Both the position numbers and the translations under genes were made by a program. The notes under the pieces were generated by a model, which saw only the letters and a list, made by a program, of their open reading frames with translations, did not search any database and was not told the DNA's origin. Shown here one piece after another: positions 36,622 to 45,655 of a stretch of DNA of 64,000 bases. This DNA is from Neomoorella sulfitireducens (GTDB lineage: Bacteria; Bacillota; DSM-521; Neomoorellales; Neomoorellaceae): assembly GCF_024733845.1 (NCBI RefSeq), contig NZ_JANRHG010000014.1, forward strand, positions 1-64,000, written 5' to 3'. The first letter of the stretch is position 1; each line of letters begins with the position of its first letter.

Positions 36622-37716
36622 TTATAAAGCCTTGCCACTCTGCCGGTCGAAGAAATGGGCGCGGTTGAGGTTGAAAACTAGGGGCAAGATTTGGCCCGGC
36701 CGGGGTAAACTCCCGCCCGCCAGCCTGGACGTCAGCACCTGATCGCCCAGGGTAAAATATACCAGTCCCTCCGCTCCCAGGGGTTCCACAACGTCCGCCC
36801 TTACCTGGAGCACCCAGCCCGGGTATTTTTCCCTGAGTACCGGGTCCAGGCTGATATCTTCCGGCCGCAGGCCCATGACCAGCTCACCGTTTGCCGCCTT
36901 AAGGTTTTGTGGCAGCAAATCTTCTAACGAAAAATTAAATCCTGTGCCCCGGACTATACCCCGGCCGTTCTCTGCCACCAGGTCCACCGGCAGGAAATTC
37001 ATTGGTGGCGATCCTATAAAGCCGGCCACAAACATATTAGCCGGATGCTCGTAAAGGCCCATAGGGGTGTCAATCTGCTGGACGATACCCTCGTTCATAA
37101 CTACAATGCGGTGACCCATGGTCATGGCTTCCGTCTGGTCATGGGTAACATAAATGGTGGTAACGCCCAGGCGTTGCTGTAGCCGCGCCAGTTCCATGCG
37201 CATTTGTACGCGCAATTTGGCATCCAGGTTTGACAGGGGCTCATCCATGAGGAAAACCTGGGGTTCCCGGACGATGGCCCGGCCCAGGGCCACGCGCTGG
37301 CGCTGGCCGCCGGAAAGGGCCCGGGGCTTGCGTTTTAGCAGGGGTTCTATCCCCAGCATGCCGGCAACCTCCGTCACCCGGCGCCTGATTTCTTCCCGGG
37401 GCACGCGCCGCATTTTGAGGCCGAAGGCCAGGTTGTCGTAGACATTCATATGGGGATAAAGGGCGTAGTTCTGGAACACCATGGCTATATCCCGGTCTTT
37501 GGCCGGTACATTGTTCACCAGCCGTTCGCCGATATAGATCTCACCTTCGCTGATCTCTTCCAAACCTGCTACCATACGCAGGGTGGTGGACTTGCCGCAT
37601 CCCGACGGCCCTACCAGGACTATAAACTCACCGTCATTTATCTCCAGGTTAAAATTTTTAACTGCCACCACCTGGCCGTATTTTTTCCACACATTTTTTA
37701 ACAGCATGCGGGCCAT
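36622..37716 (-). CDS. Sugar ABC transporter ATPase (UgpC/MsmK type)
   Basis: ABC ATPase of the carbohydrate-import CUT1 group (364 residues). Walker A GPSGCGKS near 36, Q-loop FQNYALYPH, signature LSGGQRQR near 133 and Walker B VFLMDEPLSNLD near 153, with H-loop THDQTEAM. The C-terminal 120 residues form the TOBE/OB domain typical of MalK-like proteins (VMGLRPEDI). It energises the importer encoded by the two permease genes of this operon. Its start overlaps the end of nagB by 19 bases. Confidence 0.93.
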   Translation of the reverse strand: MARMLLKNVWKKYGQVVAVKNFNLEINDGEFIVLVGPSGCGKSTTLRMVAGLEEISEGEIYIGERLVNNVPAKDRDIAMVFQNYALYPHMNVYDNLAFGLKMRRVPREEIRRRVTEVAGMLGIEPLLKRKPRALSGGQRQRVALGRAIVREPQVFLMDEPLSNLDAKLRVQMRMELARLQQRLGVTTIYVTHDQTEAMTMGHRIVVMNEGIVQQIDTPMGLYEHPANMFVAGFIGSPPMNFLPVDLVAENGRGIVRGTGFNFSLEDLLPQNLKAANGELVMGLRPEDISLDPVLREKYPGWVLQVRADVVEPLGAEGLVYFTLGDQVLTSRLAGGSLPRPGQILPLVFNLNRAHFFDRQSGKAL

Positions 37717-38465
37717 GTCCCGCCCCCCTTTACCACACTGTGAAGCTTTTCCGCGGCAGCCCGGTCCAGGACCACTGTAACGCCGGGATGGAGTTGCAGG
37801 AGGGAAGCCGGAACCATGGTAGTCACCGGGCCCTCCAGGGCTGCGGCTACGGCTGCAGCTTTATCCCGGCCACTGGCCAGGAGCAGGATGCGTCTTGCCT
37901 TCATAATACTGCCCATACCCATGGATATAGCCTGGCGCGGTACAGCATCAATACTGGCAAAAAAACGGGCATTGGCAAGGATGGTTTCCGGAGCCAGGTC
38001 AATCAAATGCGTCCTGGCGTTGAGGGCTGCCCCCGGTTCATTAAAGCCAATATGGCCGTTGCGACCGATCCCTAAGATCTGGAGATCAATCCCCCCTGCC
38101 GCCGCAATGGCCGCCTCATAGGCTGCACAGGCCGCCGCCACATCCCCGGGCTGGCCTGGTGGCAGGTGAATATTTTCCCGCCGTATGTTTATATGCCGGA
38201 AAAAGTTCTCTTCCATATAGTAATGATAACTATGGGGATCGCTGGATGAAAGACCGTAGTACTCGTCAAGGTTAAAGGTAGTTACCCGGCTAAAATCCAG
38301 GCGACCTTCCTGATATAGCTTTACGAGTTCCCGGTAAAGGCCCAGGGGGGTAGCTCCCGTGGCCAGGCCCAGCACTAAATTGGGCTTGCCCTTAAGGACC
38401 GCAGTTACCACGCAGGCGCCCAGGCGGCTCATATGCTGGTAATCCCGGGCTACCAGGATCTTCAT
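37698..38465 (-). CDS. nagB: Glucosamine-6-phosphate deaminase
   Basis: NagB-family deaminase/isomerase (about 255 residues), turning glucosamine-6-phosphate into fructose-6-phosphate and ammonia. VLGLATGATPLGLY near residue 34 binds phosphate, TFNLDEYYGL near 65 holds the catalytic aspartate and LGIGRNGHIGFNEPG near 133 the histidine and glutamate. ATG 38465 is chosen (AGGAG, 8 bases) over GTG 38474. The gene overlaps both its neighbours, so it is fully embedded in the operon. It sets the predicted end point of the pathway. Confidence 0.92.
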   Translation of the reverse strand: MKILVARDYQHMSRLGACVVTAVLKGKPNLVLGLATGATPLGLYRELVKLYQEGRLDFSRVTTFNLDEYYGLSSSDPHSYHYYMEENFFRHINIRRENIHLPPGQPGDVAAACAAYEAAIAAAGGIDLQILGIGRNGHIGFNEPGAALNARTHLIDLAPETILANARFFASIDAVPRQAISMGMGSIMKARRILLLASGRDKAAAVAAALEGPVTTMVPASLLQLHPGVTVVLDRAAAEKLHSVVKGGGTWPACC

Positions 38466-39466
38466 GGCTGCCACTCCTCCCTAGCGCGCACCAGGGCGGC
38501 AAAATTGGCTTCGGGTGTCTGGCGCGGGACCTCACAGCCGGGGCTCAAGAGATAGCCTCGGCCCCCGATCGCCATGCACCGGCGGGCGGCAGCCGCTACC
38601 TCTTCAGGAGTGCCCTGGAGTAACACGGCCGATGGATCGATATTGCCCTTTACACATTTATCCCGGAAAACCTTCCGGGCCTCCGCCAGGTCCACCCTCG
38701 CATCAATATTGATAATATCAAAATCCATCTCCCCTATGGCTTCAAGGAGATGCTGCGAAGCACCGCAAATATGGTATTTAACCTTGACGCCGGTAGCCTT
38801 AAGACCCTGCACCACCCTCTGGGTGCAGGGCAACACCCATTGCCTGTACATGGATAACGAGACCAGGGAAGCTATGGCATCTCCCATTCCTATAATATCG
38901 GCCCCGGCCTCTACCTGGGCCCGGCCGAAGGCCACGGCCAGTCCGGCAGTGAAATCCAGGAGCTCCGCTACAAAATCCGGGGCATCGTACAGGTCCATCA
39001 TGAAGTTGTTCAGGCCCCTTAAGATTGCGGCGCTCTGGAAGGGGGCTTCCACCCAGCCTAGAACAGGAATTTGGCCTCCCGTCTGCTTTTTTAATTCTTG
39101 CACGCCGGCGATCTTATCGGCCAGGCGCTCGGCTTTATAAACATCGGGAAGGGCCAGCCCGGCCAGGTCTTTTCTTTCAGGTAAGGCCGGCTTCTTTTCT
39201 ACCGGAAGATCGTCTGCGGGAAATTCCAGTTCGGCCCCGCAGGCCTGGGCTTCCCGGTAGGCATCGGTATCAGCAGTAACAATGTCATAGCCGAAGTGCT
39301 CCACGCAGGCCACCTGGGCCCTGGCCATGGCCCGGTAATCGGTGCAATACCGGCCGTAGGGTACGCCGGCAAACCGGGCGGCAAAGGCCATGACGAAGGG
39401 ACAGGCGGGCACCTTATCTACCGGCTGAAAAGCAATAGCCGCCATTACGCGCTGGTATGCATTCAT
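38462..39466 (-). CDS. UroD-superfamily methyltransferase-like protein 1
   Basis: Uroporphyrinogen-decarboxylase-fold protein (334 residues) of the MtaA/MtbA/CmuA methyltransferase group rather than HemE. YHICGASQHLL supplies H232-x-C234 and LLSPGCEVP supplies C311: the H-x-C...C zinc motif used to activate a thiol for methyl transfer. GADIIGMGDA near 188 is a conserved strand. HemE's signature arginines are not seen at the N-terminus. No corrinoid protein is encoded nearby. Its stop lies within the start of nagB. Role in the sugar operon is unknown. Confidence 0.82.
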   Translation of the reverse strand: MNAYQRVMAAIAFQPVDKVPACPFVMAFAARFAGVPYGRYCTDYRAMARAQVACVEHFGYDIVTADTDAYREAQACGAELEFPADDLPVEKKPALPERKDLAGLALPDVYKAERLADKIAGVQELKKQTGGQIPVLGWVEAPFQSAAILRGLNNFMMDLYDAPDFVAELLDFTAGLAVAFGRAQVEAGADIIGMGDAIASLVSLSMYRQWVLPCTQRVVQGLKATGVKVKYHICGASQHLLEAIGEMDFDIINIDARVDLAEARKVFRDKCVKGNIDPSAVLLQGTPEEVAAAARRCMAIGGRGYLLSPGCEVPRQTPEANFAALVRAREEWQP

Positions 39467-40409
39467 CTAACTTAACCTCCCTCTCGGCTAGGAAAGCCTT
39501 TACCTCCGCGGCGGTCGGGGCGGCAGCCGCTCCACCCCACCTGGTGGCCGCCAGGGCCCCGCAGGCGCTAGCCCACAGGGCGCATTTTTCCAGCTCCCAT
39601 CCCCGGGAATAAGCGTTTAAGAAGCCGGCGGCAAAAACATCGCCAGAGCCCACCGCATCTACACTCCTGACGTCGAAGGCCGGCAGGCAGAAAAATTTAG
39701 AACCGCTCTGGACAGCCACGCCCTGCCCTCCCCGGGTAATAATGGCCACTTTAACCCTGCTTGCCAGCACGCCGAGGGCTTCCTGCCAGGTTTTCCTGCC
39801 CGTAAGGGCGCAGGCTTCGGCCTCATTGGGAAAGAAAAGATCAATTAAGGTTAAAAGCTCCAAAACGCCAGGCCTTAAATGGTCGAAATCAAACCATCCC
39901 GTATCCAGGGAGGTGCTCAGCCCGGCCGCCCTGGCCTCCTGCAGTAAAACAAAATAAGCCTTGAGGTTCTCTTCCCAGTTAAAAGCTGATAGATGTAGAT
40001 GGGTAAATGTTGCCAGTTGCTCTCCTACCGGCGGCAGGGGACGGTAGGCAGCGTTGCTGCCCTGGTAGCTTATGAAAGAACGGTCCGCCTGGGAAGTAAT
40101 GGCTATACTTAGTCCTGTCCTGGCACCGGGTACGACTTGCAGCAACGACGTATCCACGCCCGCTTCATGCAAGGCCTGGTAAAGGTACTGGCTCAAATAA
40201 TCATCGCCCCCGTGGCCGTGGAGGCTGACCTGCTCCCCCAGCCTGGCCAGGGCCACCGCCGTATTAGCTGCGCTACCTCCTGCACACAGGCATATATCCG
40301 GGACAAAAACTTCTTCCCCGGGCCGGGGAACAGCTTTTAACCCTTTAACGATAAGATCGAGATTGATATCTCCGGTTATTAAAAACCTGGGATTATTTTT
40401 TCCCTGCAC
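39414..40409 (-). CDS. PfkB-family sugar kinase
   Basis: Ribokinase/PfkB family kinase (331 residues). FLITGDINLDLIVKG at the N-terminus and GGSAANTAVALARLG near 47 are the substrate lid region. AVGSGDVFAAGFL near 252 is the C-terminal signature with the catalytic aspartate (GSGD where most have GAGD). It most likely phosphorylates the deacetylated amino sugar made by the upstream PIG-L enzyme, by context. It overlaps the start of the UroD-like gene by 53 bases, an unusually long overlap. Confidence 0.88.
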   Translation of the reverse strand: MQGKNNPRFLITGDINLDLIVKGLKAVPRPGEEVFVPDICLCAGGSAANTAVALARLGEQVSLHGHGGDDYLSQYLYQALHEAGVDTSLLQVVPGARTGLSIAITSQADRSFISYQGSNAAYRPLPPVGEQLATFTHLHLSAFNWEENLKAYFVLLQEARAAGLSTSLDTGWFDFDHLRPGVLELLTLIDLFFPNEAEACALTGRKTWQEALGVLASRVKVAIITRGGQGVAVQSGSKFFCLPAFDVRSVDAVGSGDVFAAGFLNAYSRGWELEKCALWASACGALAATRWGGAAAAPTAAEVKAFLAEREVKLDECIPARNGGYCFSAGR

Positions 40410-40466
40410 TTATTTCCCCTCACATCCTGTCCATTAATTTCCCTGGCCACCAGGTCAAAATAGCCA

Positions 40467-41177
40467 CTAAAGTCTTTTTGGCCCTAGATACAGGGCGGCC
40501 AGGTGCTTGCGGAACCCTTCAGCATAGCTGCAGCCGCACTGGAAGCCCCGGTAGCGGCCGCTCACGCGGATGAACTCCAGGACATCAAAGCTATCATGGT
40601 CCTTTAGCCACTTCACCTGGCTCTGGTGGCACTCCATCATGGCCAGCTTGATTTCCAGAGTTGAGGTTATATCAACATAATCCGTAGGTACAAAGTTTAC
40701 CCCGGCGTAGGTGTCCATAAAATAAATTTCAGGAACCCGGTTCAAAGCTTGCTGCCCGGTTTCTATATGGGGGACGGTGGCCAGAAAGGAGGCATCGAGG
40801 ACCAGCCTGTGTACCGCCACATGATCCGGGTGGTAATCCCGGGGGGCATGGGTGATGATAATATCCGGTTTAGCCTCCCGGATGGCCTCCACCATTTTTA
40901 TTCTCTGACCTGTATAATCGACGCCAGCTTCACCGTCGGGTACGCCCAGGGCTATCACCCCTGCCCCGATCATCCCGGCCGCCGACCGGGCTTCTGCCAG
41001 CCGGATCCGGGCCAGCTCTTCCGGTCTTAACTCGAAATGACCTTTGTCGCCGTTACATACATGGCACATGGTAATCCGGTGCCCCTGCCGGGCATACAAG
41101 GCCAGGGTCCCTCCGCAGGCAATCTCCAGGTCATCCGGATGGGCGCCGATACCCATAATGCTGTGTTTGTTCTTCAT
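40467..41177 (-). CDS. PIG-L family deacetylase
   Basis: Zinc-dependent LmbE/PIG-L deacetylase (236 residues). GAHPDDLEIACGG near residue 12 carries the HPDD motif, and HAPRDYHPDHVAVH near 110 the second histidine motif (HPDH). Such enzymes remove N-acetyl groups from GlcNAc-type sugars or their conjugates. Next to a kinase and NagB this suggests deacetylation of an imported N-acetyl amino sugar. Some members act on other N-acyl substrates such as bacillithiol precursors, but the operon context favours sugar use. ATG start. Confidence 0.9.
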   Translation of the reverse strand: MKNKHSIMGIGAHPDDLEIACGGTLALYARQGHRITMCHVCNGDKGHFELRPEELARIRLAEARSAAGMIGAGVIALGVPDGEAGVDYTGQRIKMVEAIREAKPDIIITHAPRDYHPDHVAVHRLVLDASFLATVPHIETGQQALNRVPEIYFMDTYAGVNFVPTDYVDITSTLEIKLAMMECHQSQVKWLKDHDSFDVLEFIRVSGRYRGFQCGCSYAEGFRKHLAALYLGPKRL

Positions 41178-41201
41178 CTCCGCGACCCTCTTCCTGAGTC
41201 T

Positions 41202-42347
41202 TCAATACTGCCCGTATTCCAGGGCTGTTTCGATCATAGCCTCATAATTGCGCCTGGTTTGTTCCTTTAGAGGAACATCTATAGGAGCCGCCGTAGGCAT
41301 CAGGACAAACCTTCCCGCCGGCATAGCCTCTTCCAGCAGCCGTTTGGTGAGTTCCCGGATCTCGTCTTCAGTACCCGTCTCCAGGTCCTTAAGCTGCATG
41401 TTGCCGAAAAGGGTAACCCGGTCCCCTATCCTCCTCTTGGCCTCCGCCATGGTCACATCGCCGCTGGGCGGGGCTTCCACCGGGTCCAGGGCATCCGCTC
41501 CCATCTCGGCAAATTCCTCCAGCACCGTCCCCACCCTCCCGTGGGCATGGACACGGCAGTAACAGTTATACCGGTGAATTAAATCGATTAACTGCCGGTC
41601 ATATTGCACCACGTATTCGCGGAACAATTCCCGGGGCAGGTAGGGCGGGCAGGCCACCTCCGGCCCGTAAATCCGCACCATTGGCCCGGCTCCGTTCTCC
41701 AGCAGGTGGCGCAGGTAGTCGTATATGCGCTCGAAGTACATGTCTAACAGGCGTCGCATCAGTTCCCTTTCCTGCAGGGCAAAAATGAGAAAAGCGGAGA
41801 AGTCGAAGAGTTCGAAGATGTAAATAAGGGGATCTCCTGTATCGGCCGTAATTATGCCCCTGTCGCCCAATTGCGCCCGGGCCGCCGCCAGGGAACCGGT
41901 GTCCGGCCGGTAAGGAACATAGGGGATGCTCATAACCTTGCGTAAATCATCTTCGTTCTTAATAAAATGCTCCACGGTCCAAACCGTGTTTACGCCCTCA
42001 TCTACCCGTTCTACGGAAGAAATTTCCCCTAAAGGCGTATGGACAATGTACCTGGAAAAATGGCTGGCGCCTTCCTGCCAACATATCTTCTGTACGCCCA
42101 CGTCCGGTGTAGCCGTTACGAAGCGGCCCAACCCGGCTTCGCCATCGCCTATACGCCGGCCATCGTAGGGGTACCAGAAGTAGATGCAGTCCGTATGCTG
42201 CCTGACTATTTCCATCAGCTCATAATAAGAGGGCTGCTGGTTGTACCAGTCGTCTTTCTTCCATCCCTGCAATTCGCAGGTGTTGACCGGTACCCTGTCA
42301 GGCAGCTGCCCCTGCAATACCGCCAGTAATCTTTCCCGGGAGTTCAT
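41202..42347 (-). CDS. UroD-superfamily protein 2 (altered zinc motif)
   Basis: Second UroD-fold protein (381 residues), only distantly similar to the first. The region matching the zinc motif reads CRVHAHGRVGTVLEEFAE (H267-x-H269), with no cysteine two residues after the histidine. The C-terminal stretch LMPTAAPIDVPL lacks the third cysteine. The core barrel and MGADALDPVEAP near residue 282 remain. It may have lost thiol activation, bind a different metal, or only bind substrate. ATG start with GGAGG. It sits between the permease and PIG-L genes. Confidence 0.75.
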   Translation of the reverse strand: MNSRERLLAVLQGQLPDRVPVNTCELQGWKKDDWYNQQPSYYELMEIVRQHTDCIYFWYPYDGRRIGDGEAGLGRFVTATPDVGVQKICWQEGASHFSRYIVHTPLGEISSVERVDEGVNTVWTVEHFIKNEDDLRKVMSIPYVPYRPDTGSLAAARAQLGDRGIITADTGDPLIYIFELFDFSAFLIFALQERELMRRLLDMYFERIYDYLRHLLENGAGPMVRIYGPEVACPPYLPRELFREYVVQYDRQLIDLIHRYNCYCRVHAHGRVGTVLEEFAEMGADALDPVEAPPSGDVTMAEAKRRIGDRVTLFGNMQLKDLETGTEDEIRELTKRLLEEAMPAGRFVLMPTAAPIDVPLKEQTRRNYEAMIETALEYGQY

Positions 42348-42365
42348 AGTGTTCTTTACCTCCTT

Positions 42366-43199
42366 TCAGCCCTTGACCGCCCCGGCGGTCAGGCCCTTGA
42401 TGAACTGGCCGGCCATCAGTAGGTAAAAGGCCAGGGCCGGGATGATGGCAGTAGTCAAGGCGGCAAAAACTGTGGGCCAGTCTGTCTGGAACTGGCCGTA
42501 AAAGATGGCCGTCCCCAGGGGGATTGTCTTTAGATGATCAGACTTGATAAATACCAGGGGAAAATAAAAGTCGTTCCATATGGGGATAAAATGATATATG
42601 GCTGCCGTGGCCAGGGCCGGCCGCATGAGGGGCAGGTAGACGTGAAGTAAAGCCCGCCAGGAATTGCAGCCATCGATTTCCGCCGCCTCCCCCAGTTCCC
42701 GGGGCAATTCAGCAAAGAAACCCGTTAAAATGAAGACGGAAAAGGGAATTCCCATGGCCGTATAGGTTAAAATCAAGGCCAGCAAATTATCGAACAGGTC
42801 CAGCTTCAGGAAAAGGCGGAAAAGGTTCAGCACCCCAAGGCGAATGGGGATCATCATCCCCGCCAGGAAATAGAAATACAGGGCCCGGTTGCCGGGGAAC
42901 TGGAACCTGGCCAGGCCATAAGCTGCCAGGATAGATAACGCCAGTATAAGCCCCAGGGAAACCACGGTCACCAGGATGCTATTGCGGTAGTAAAGGGCGA
43001 AGTTATTTAGCTCCCAGACGGTGCGGTATCCTTCCAGGTTGAGCTTTTGCGGCCAGCCGAAGGGGTTGCTCAGGACCTCAAAGTTGGTCTTGAAAGAGGT
43101 AGCCACCATAATAAAAAGGGGATAGATAACAACCGCCAGCTGCCATAAAAGGAAGGCGTATAACACTATTTGCAATATGCGCCTGCGCAACATCCACAT
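42366..43199 (-). CDS. Sugar ABC transporter permease (MalG/LacG type)
   Basis: Inner-membrane permease of a CUT1 importer (277 residues, six spans). The EAA loop near residue 170 reads ELGEAAEIDGCNSWRALLHV, which contacts the ATPase. ATG start with AAAGGGG. It pairs with the MalF-type permease encoded upstream and the UgpC-type ATPase downstream. Substrate is inferred from the neighbours to be an amino sugar or a short amino-sugar glycan. Confidence 0.92.
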   Translation of the reverse strand: MWMLRRRILQIVLYAFLLWQLAVVIYPLFIMVATSFKTNFEVLSNPFGWPQKLNLEGYRTVWELNNFALYYRNSILVTVVSLGLILALSILAAYGLARFQFPGNRALYFYFLAGMMIPIRLGVLNLFRLFLKLDLFDNLLALILTYTAMGIPFSVFILTGFFAELPRELGEAAEIDGCNSWRALLHVYLPLMRPALATAAIYHFIPIWNDFYFPLVFIKSDHLKTIPLGTAIFYGQFQTDWPTVFAALTTAIIPALAFYLLMAGQFIKGLTAGAVKG

Positions 43200-43213
43200 T
43201 CCCCTTTCCCGCC

Positions 43214-44119
43214 TCAGGCCGAGCGACGCCTGGCCTCCAGCCAGAACCAGCCCATAACTGCCATAGCAATTATGGTAAACATAACGCTGGCAATGGCCGC
43301 CCCCAGGCCCATGTCCGGCGGAGCCCCGCTCAAGGAACTAAAGGCAGTGCGGTAAAACAGGGTCCCCAGAACGTCAGTGCTGTAATTTGGACCTGCCAGG
43401 GTGCCTTCCATGGCGTATATGACTTCAAAGGAGCTGAAGTTGCCGACCAGGGTCAATATGGTCACCATACCTATTACCGGTACCAGCTGGGGCAAAGTTA
43501 TGCGCCAGAAAAGGGACCATTCGTTGCAACCATCTATACGCGCCGCCTCATAAATATCTTCGGGTATAGCCTGGATCCCGGCCAGGAACATCATAATGGG
43601 CAAACCTATAAACTGCCAGGCATTGACAAAAGCTATGGCCGGCAGGGCCCAGGCTTCATCTCCCAGCCAGGGTTTGGCCAGGAAGTCCAGGTGCATGATG
43701 GTAAGAAGCTTATTTACAACACCCCAGCTGGGGTTCAGCAGCAGGGTCCATACAAAGCCCACCATCAATACGGACATGGTAACCGGGGCGAAAAAAACAG
43801 TACGAAAGAAATTGCTGAAGCGTATCTTCTGGCTCAAGAGTACGGCAAAGAGGAGGGCCGCCGCGTTTTGCAGTACCATGGTCAGCAGGAAAAATTCTAT
43901 ATTATTCCACAGGGCATTGAAAAAGCGCTCATTAAAGGGCGGCTGGAGGAAAAGCCGCCGGAAATTTTCCAGCCCCACAAAAGTCATGGGCCCTAACCCG
44001 CTCCACTTATACATGCTCATGGCCAGGGACCCGAACAGGGGGTAGGCCATAAAAATTGTATAGAAGAGCAGGGCCGGCACGAGATAAACCCACGGTTCCC
44101 AGGCTTTTTTCTTAAGCAT
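43214..44119 (-). CDS. Sugar ABC transporter permease (MalF/UgpA type)
   Basis: First permease of the CUT1 importer (301 residues, six spans). WVYLVPALLFYTIFMAYPLFGSL is the first span, and IPEDIYEAARIDGCNEWSLF is the EAA loop. A longer reading frame starts at 44194; ATG 44119 preceded by AAGGAAAGGG gives the normal family length. It lies 14 bases before the MalG-type permease and 87 bases after the binding-protein gene. Confidence 0.92.
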   Translation of the reverse strand: MLKKKAWEPWVYLVPALLFYTIFMAYPLFGSLAMSMYKWSGLGPMTFVGLENFRRLFLQPPFNERFFNALWNNIEFFLLTMVLQNAAALLFAVLLSQKIRFSNFFRTVFFAPVTMSVLMVGFVWTLLLNPSWGVVNKLLTIMHLDFLAKPWLGDEAWALPAIAFVNAWQFIGLPIMMFLAGIQAIPEDIYEAARIDGCNEWSLFWRITLPQLVPVIGMVTILTLVGNFSSFEVIYAMEGTLAGPNYSTDVLGTLFYRTAFSSLSGAPPDMGLGAAIASVMFTIIAMAVMGWFWLEARRRSA

Positions 44120-44206
44120 TCTCTTTTCCCTTTCCTTTAAGGTGCTTCCACCCGTAGGCCTCAGGAAATAGCTGGTGGGCGTTTTAACGCCCACCAGCCC
44201 CTTACC

Positions 44207-45529
44207 TTACTGCTTAAAAGGAGCGTACCAGCCCGCCAGGCCATTCTGGATATTGGCCGCAGCCTCCCGGGGCGAGAGTTCGCCATTTAACAGGCGGGTT
44301 ATGTTCTCCATGGCCAGGGTATTGGCCGAGGGTTCCTGCTTGCTGATCTGCTCCAGGCTCCAGCCTACCGCGAAGTTCTCTCCCTTTGGTCCGGCAGCAT
44401 CGATGAATTCCTTGGCCAGCGGGTCAGTAAGCTCCCCTGTATTAATGCTGGCGCAAGGGAACAAGCCAGCCATCAGGTTGCCCGTCAGGACCTGGGCCTT
44501 TTCGCCGCCCAGCCAGTTAACGTAGATCATGGCTTCTTTTATGTGTTTGGAATTCTTGTTGACACCAATACCGGCGCCGCCGTTAAAGCCCAGCCAGCGT
44601 TTGTCACCTTTCTTAACAACCGGTGAAGTAAAGAGGCCCATCTCCAGGTTGGGGTTCTGGGACTTGAAGAAGCCGATCTCCCAGGAGCCGGCCGGGAAAA
44701 TGGCCGCTTTCTCCGTCAGGAATAGCTGCTGGGCTTCCGTATACCCTATGGCCTTGTAATCCTTAGGCATATAGTCTTTAAGGCGGGCCAGCTGTTCCAG
44801 ATAACCTACGAAACCGGGATCCGTAAATTTTTTCTCTCCTTTGAGAAGGGCCTGGTGCCAGTCTTCGCCTCCAAGGAAGTTAACATAATTCGGGTTGGAA
44901 ATCACCTCGCTTACCACCCAGGCGTCCTTAGTACCCAGGGCCAGGGGAGTTACGCCGTTTTTCTTCAGGGTGTCCAGCAAGGCAAAGAATTCATCCCAGG
45001 TTTCGGGTTCCTTCAGGCCGTATTTGTCAAAGATTTTCTTATTATATAGAAAACCATAGGATACATGAATATATGGTAAAGCATAAATTTTACCATCAGG
45101 AGTACGGTATACCCGCATCTGGCTGTCCGGGATATTCTTTAAATTAGGGACGTCTTTCTCGCTCAGCTCCACCAGGTTGCCTGATTCAAATAGATTTAGG
45201 CCCCGGTCGAAGGGGCGGATGTACATAAGATCAGCCGCAGTATTGGTGCTCAAGGCCATACTGAGCAGGGAATCATACTCCGTGGCCTTGACGGGTTCAT
45301 ATTTAATTTTAATGTTGGGATATTCTTTATTAAATTCTTCGTTAAGCTTTTTAAAAGCCTCGATTTCCTCGACGCGCCAGCTGGCCAGGCGCAACTCTAC
45401 GTCCTGCTCTTTATCGCCGGAGCCACCCTGGGGAGCCTGCCCGGTTTGCTTTTGGCCCCCGCACCCCGCCAGCATTGCCAGGCCTAAGACGGCTGCCAGA
45501 AACACCAGCAGGTTCTTTCTTTTTCGCAT
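44207..45529 (-). CDS. Sugar-binding lipoprotein of the ABC importer
   Basis: Extracellular solute-binding protein, family 1 (440 residues). The N-terminus MRKRKNLLVFLAAVLGLAML ends in LAGC, a lipobox whose cysteine is lipidated, followed by a GQKQTGQ linker. VELRLASWRVEEIEAFKKL begins the mature domain. ATG 45529 has AGGAGG nine bases upstream and is preferred to 45547. It captures the sugar for the two permeases encoded just after it. It is the first structural gene after the ROK regulator. Confidence 0.93.
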   Translation of the reverse strand: MRKRKNLLVFLAAVLGLAMLAGCGGQKQTGQAPQGGSGDKEQDVELRLASWRVEEIEAFKKLNEEFNKEYPNIKIKYEPVKATEYDSLLSMALSTNTAADLMYIRPFDRGLNLFESGNLVELSEKDVPNLKNIPDSQMRVYRTPDGKIYALPYIHVSYGFLYNKKIFDKYGLKEPETWDEFFALLDTLKKNGVTPLALGTKDAWVVSEVISNPNYVNFLGGEDWHQALLKGEKKFTDPGFVGYLEQLARLKDYMPKDYKAIGYTEAQQLFLTEKAAIFPAGSWEIGFFKSQNPNLEMGLFTSPVVKKGDKRWLGFNGGAGIGVNKNSKHIKEAMIYVNWLGGEKAQVLTGNLMAGLFPCASINTGELTDPLAKEFIDAAGPKGENFAVGWSLEQISKQEPSANTLAMENITRLLNGELSPREAAANIQNGLAGWYAPFKQ

Positions 45530-45655
45530 CTTTTTAAGCCTCCTCATTGCGCTTTAATTTTGCTCTTGCCGTGGATTTTACCCGCGGTCTTTAACCTTCC
45601 TTCCGACTTTCTTGACCTGCTTTTTCTCGAAGCTTATCTGCCGAGCATCCCCCCT

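Noticed and set aside
38462-39466. HemE, uroporphyrinogen decarboxylase proper
   Set aside because: Zinc H-x-C...C motif, operon context and absence of HemE signature point to the methyltransferase branch.
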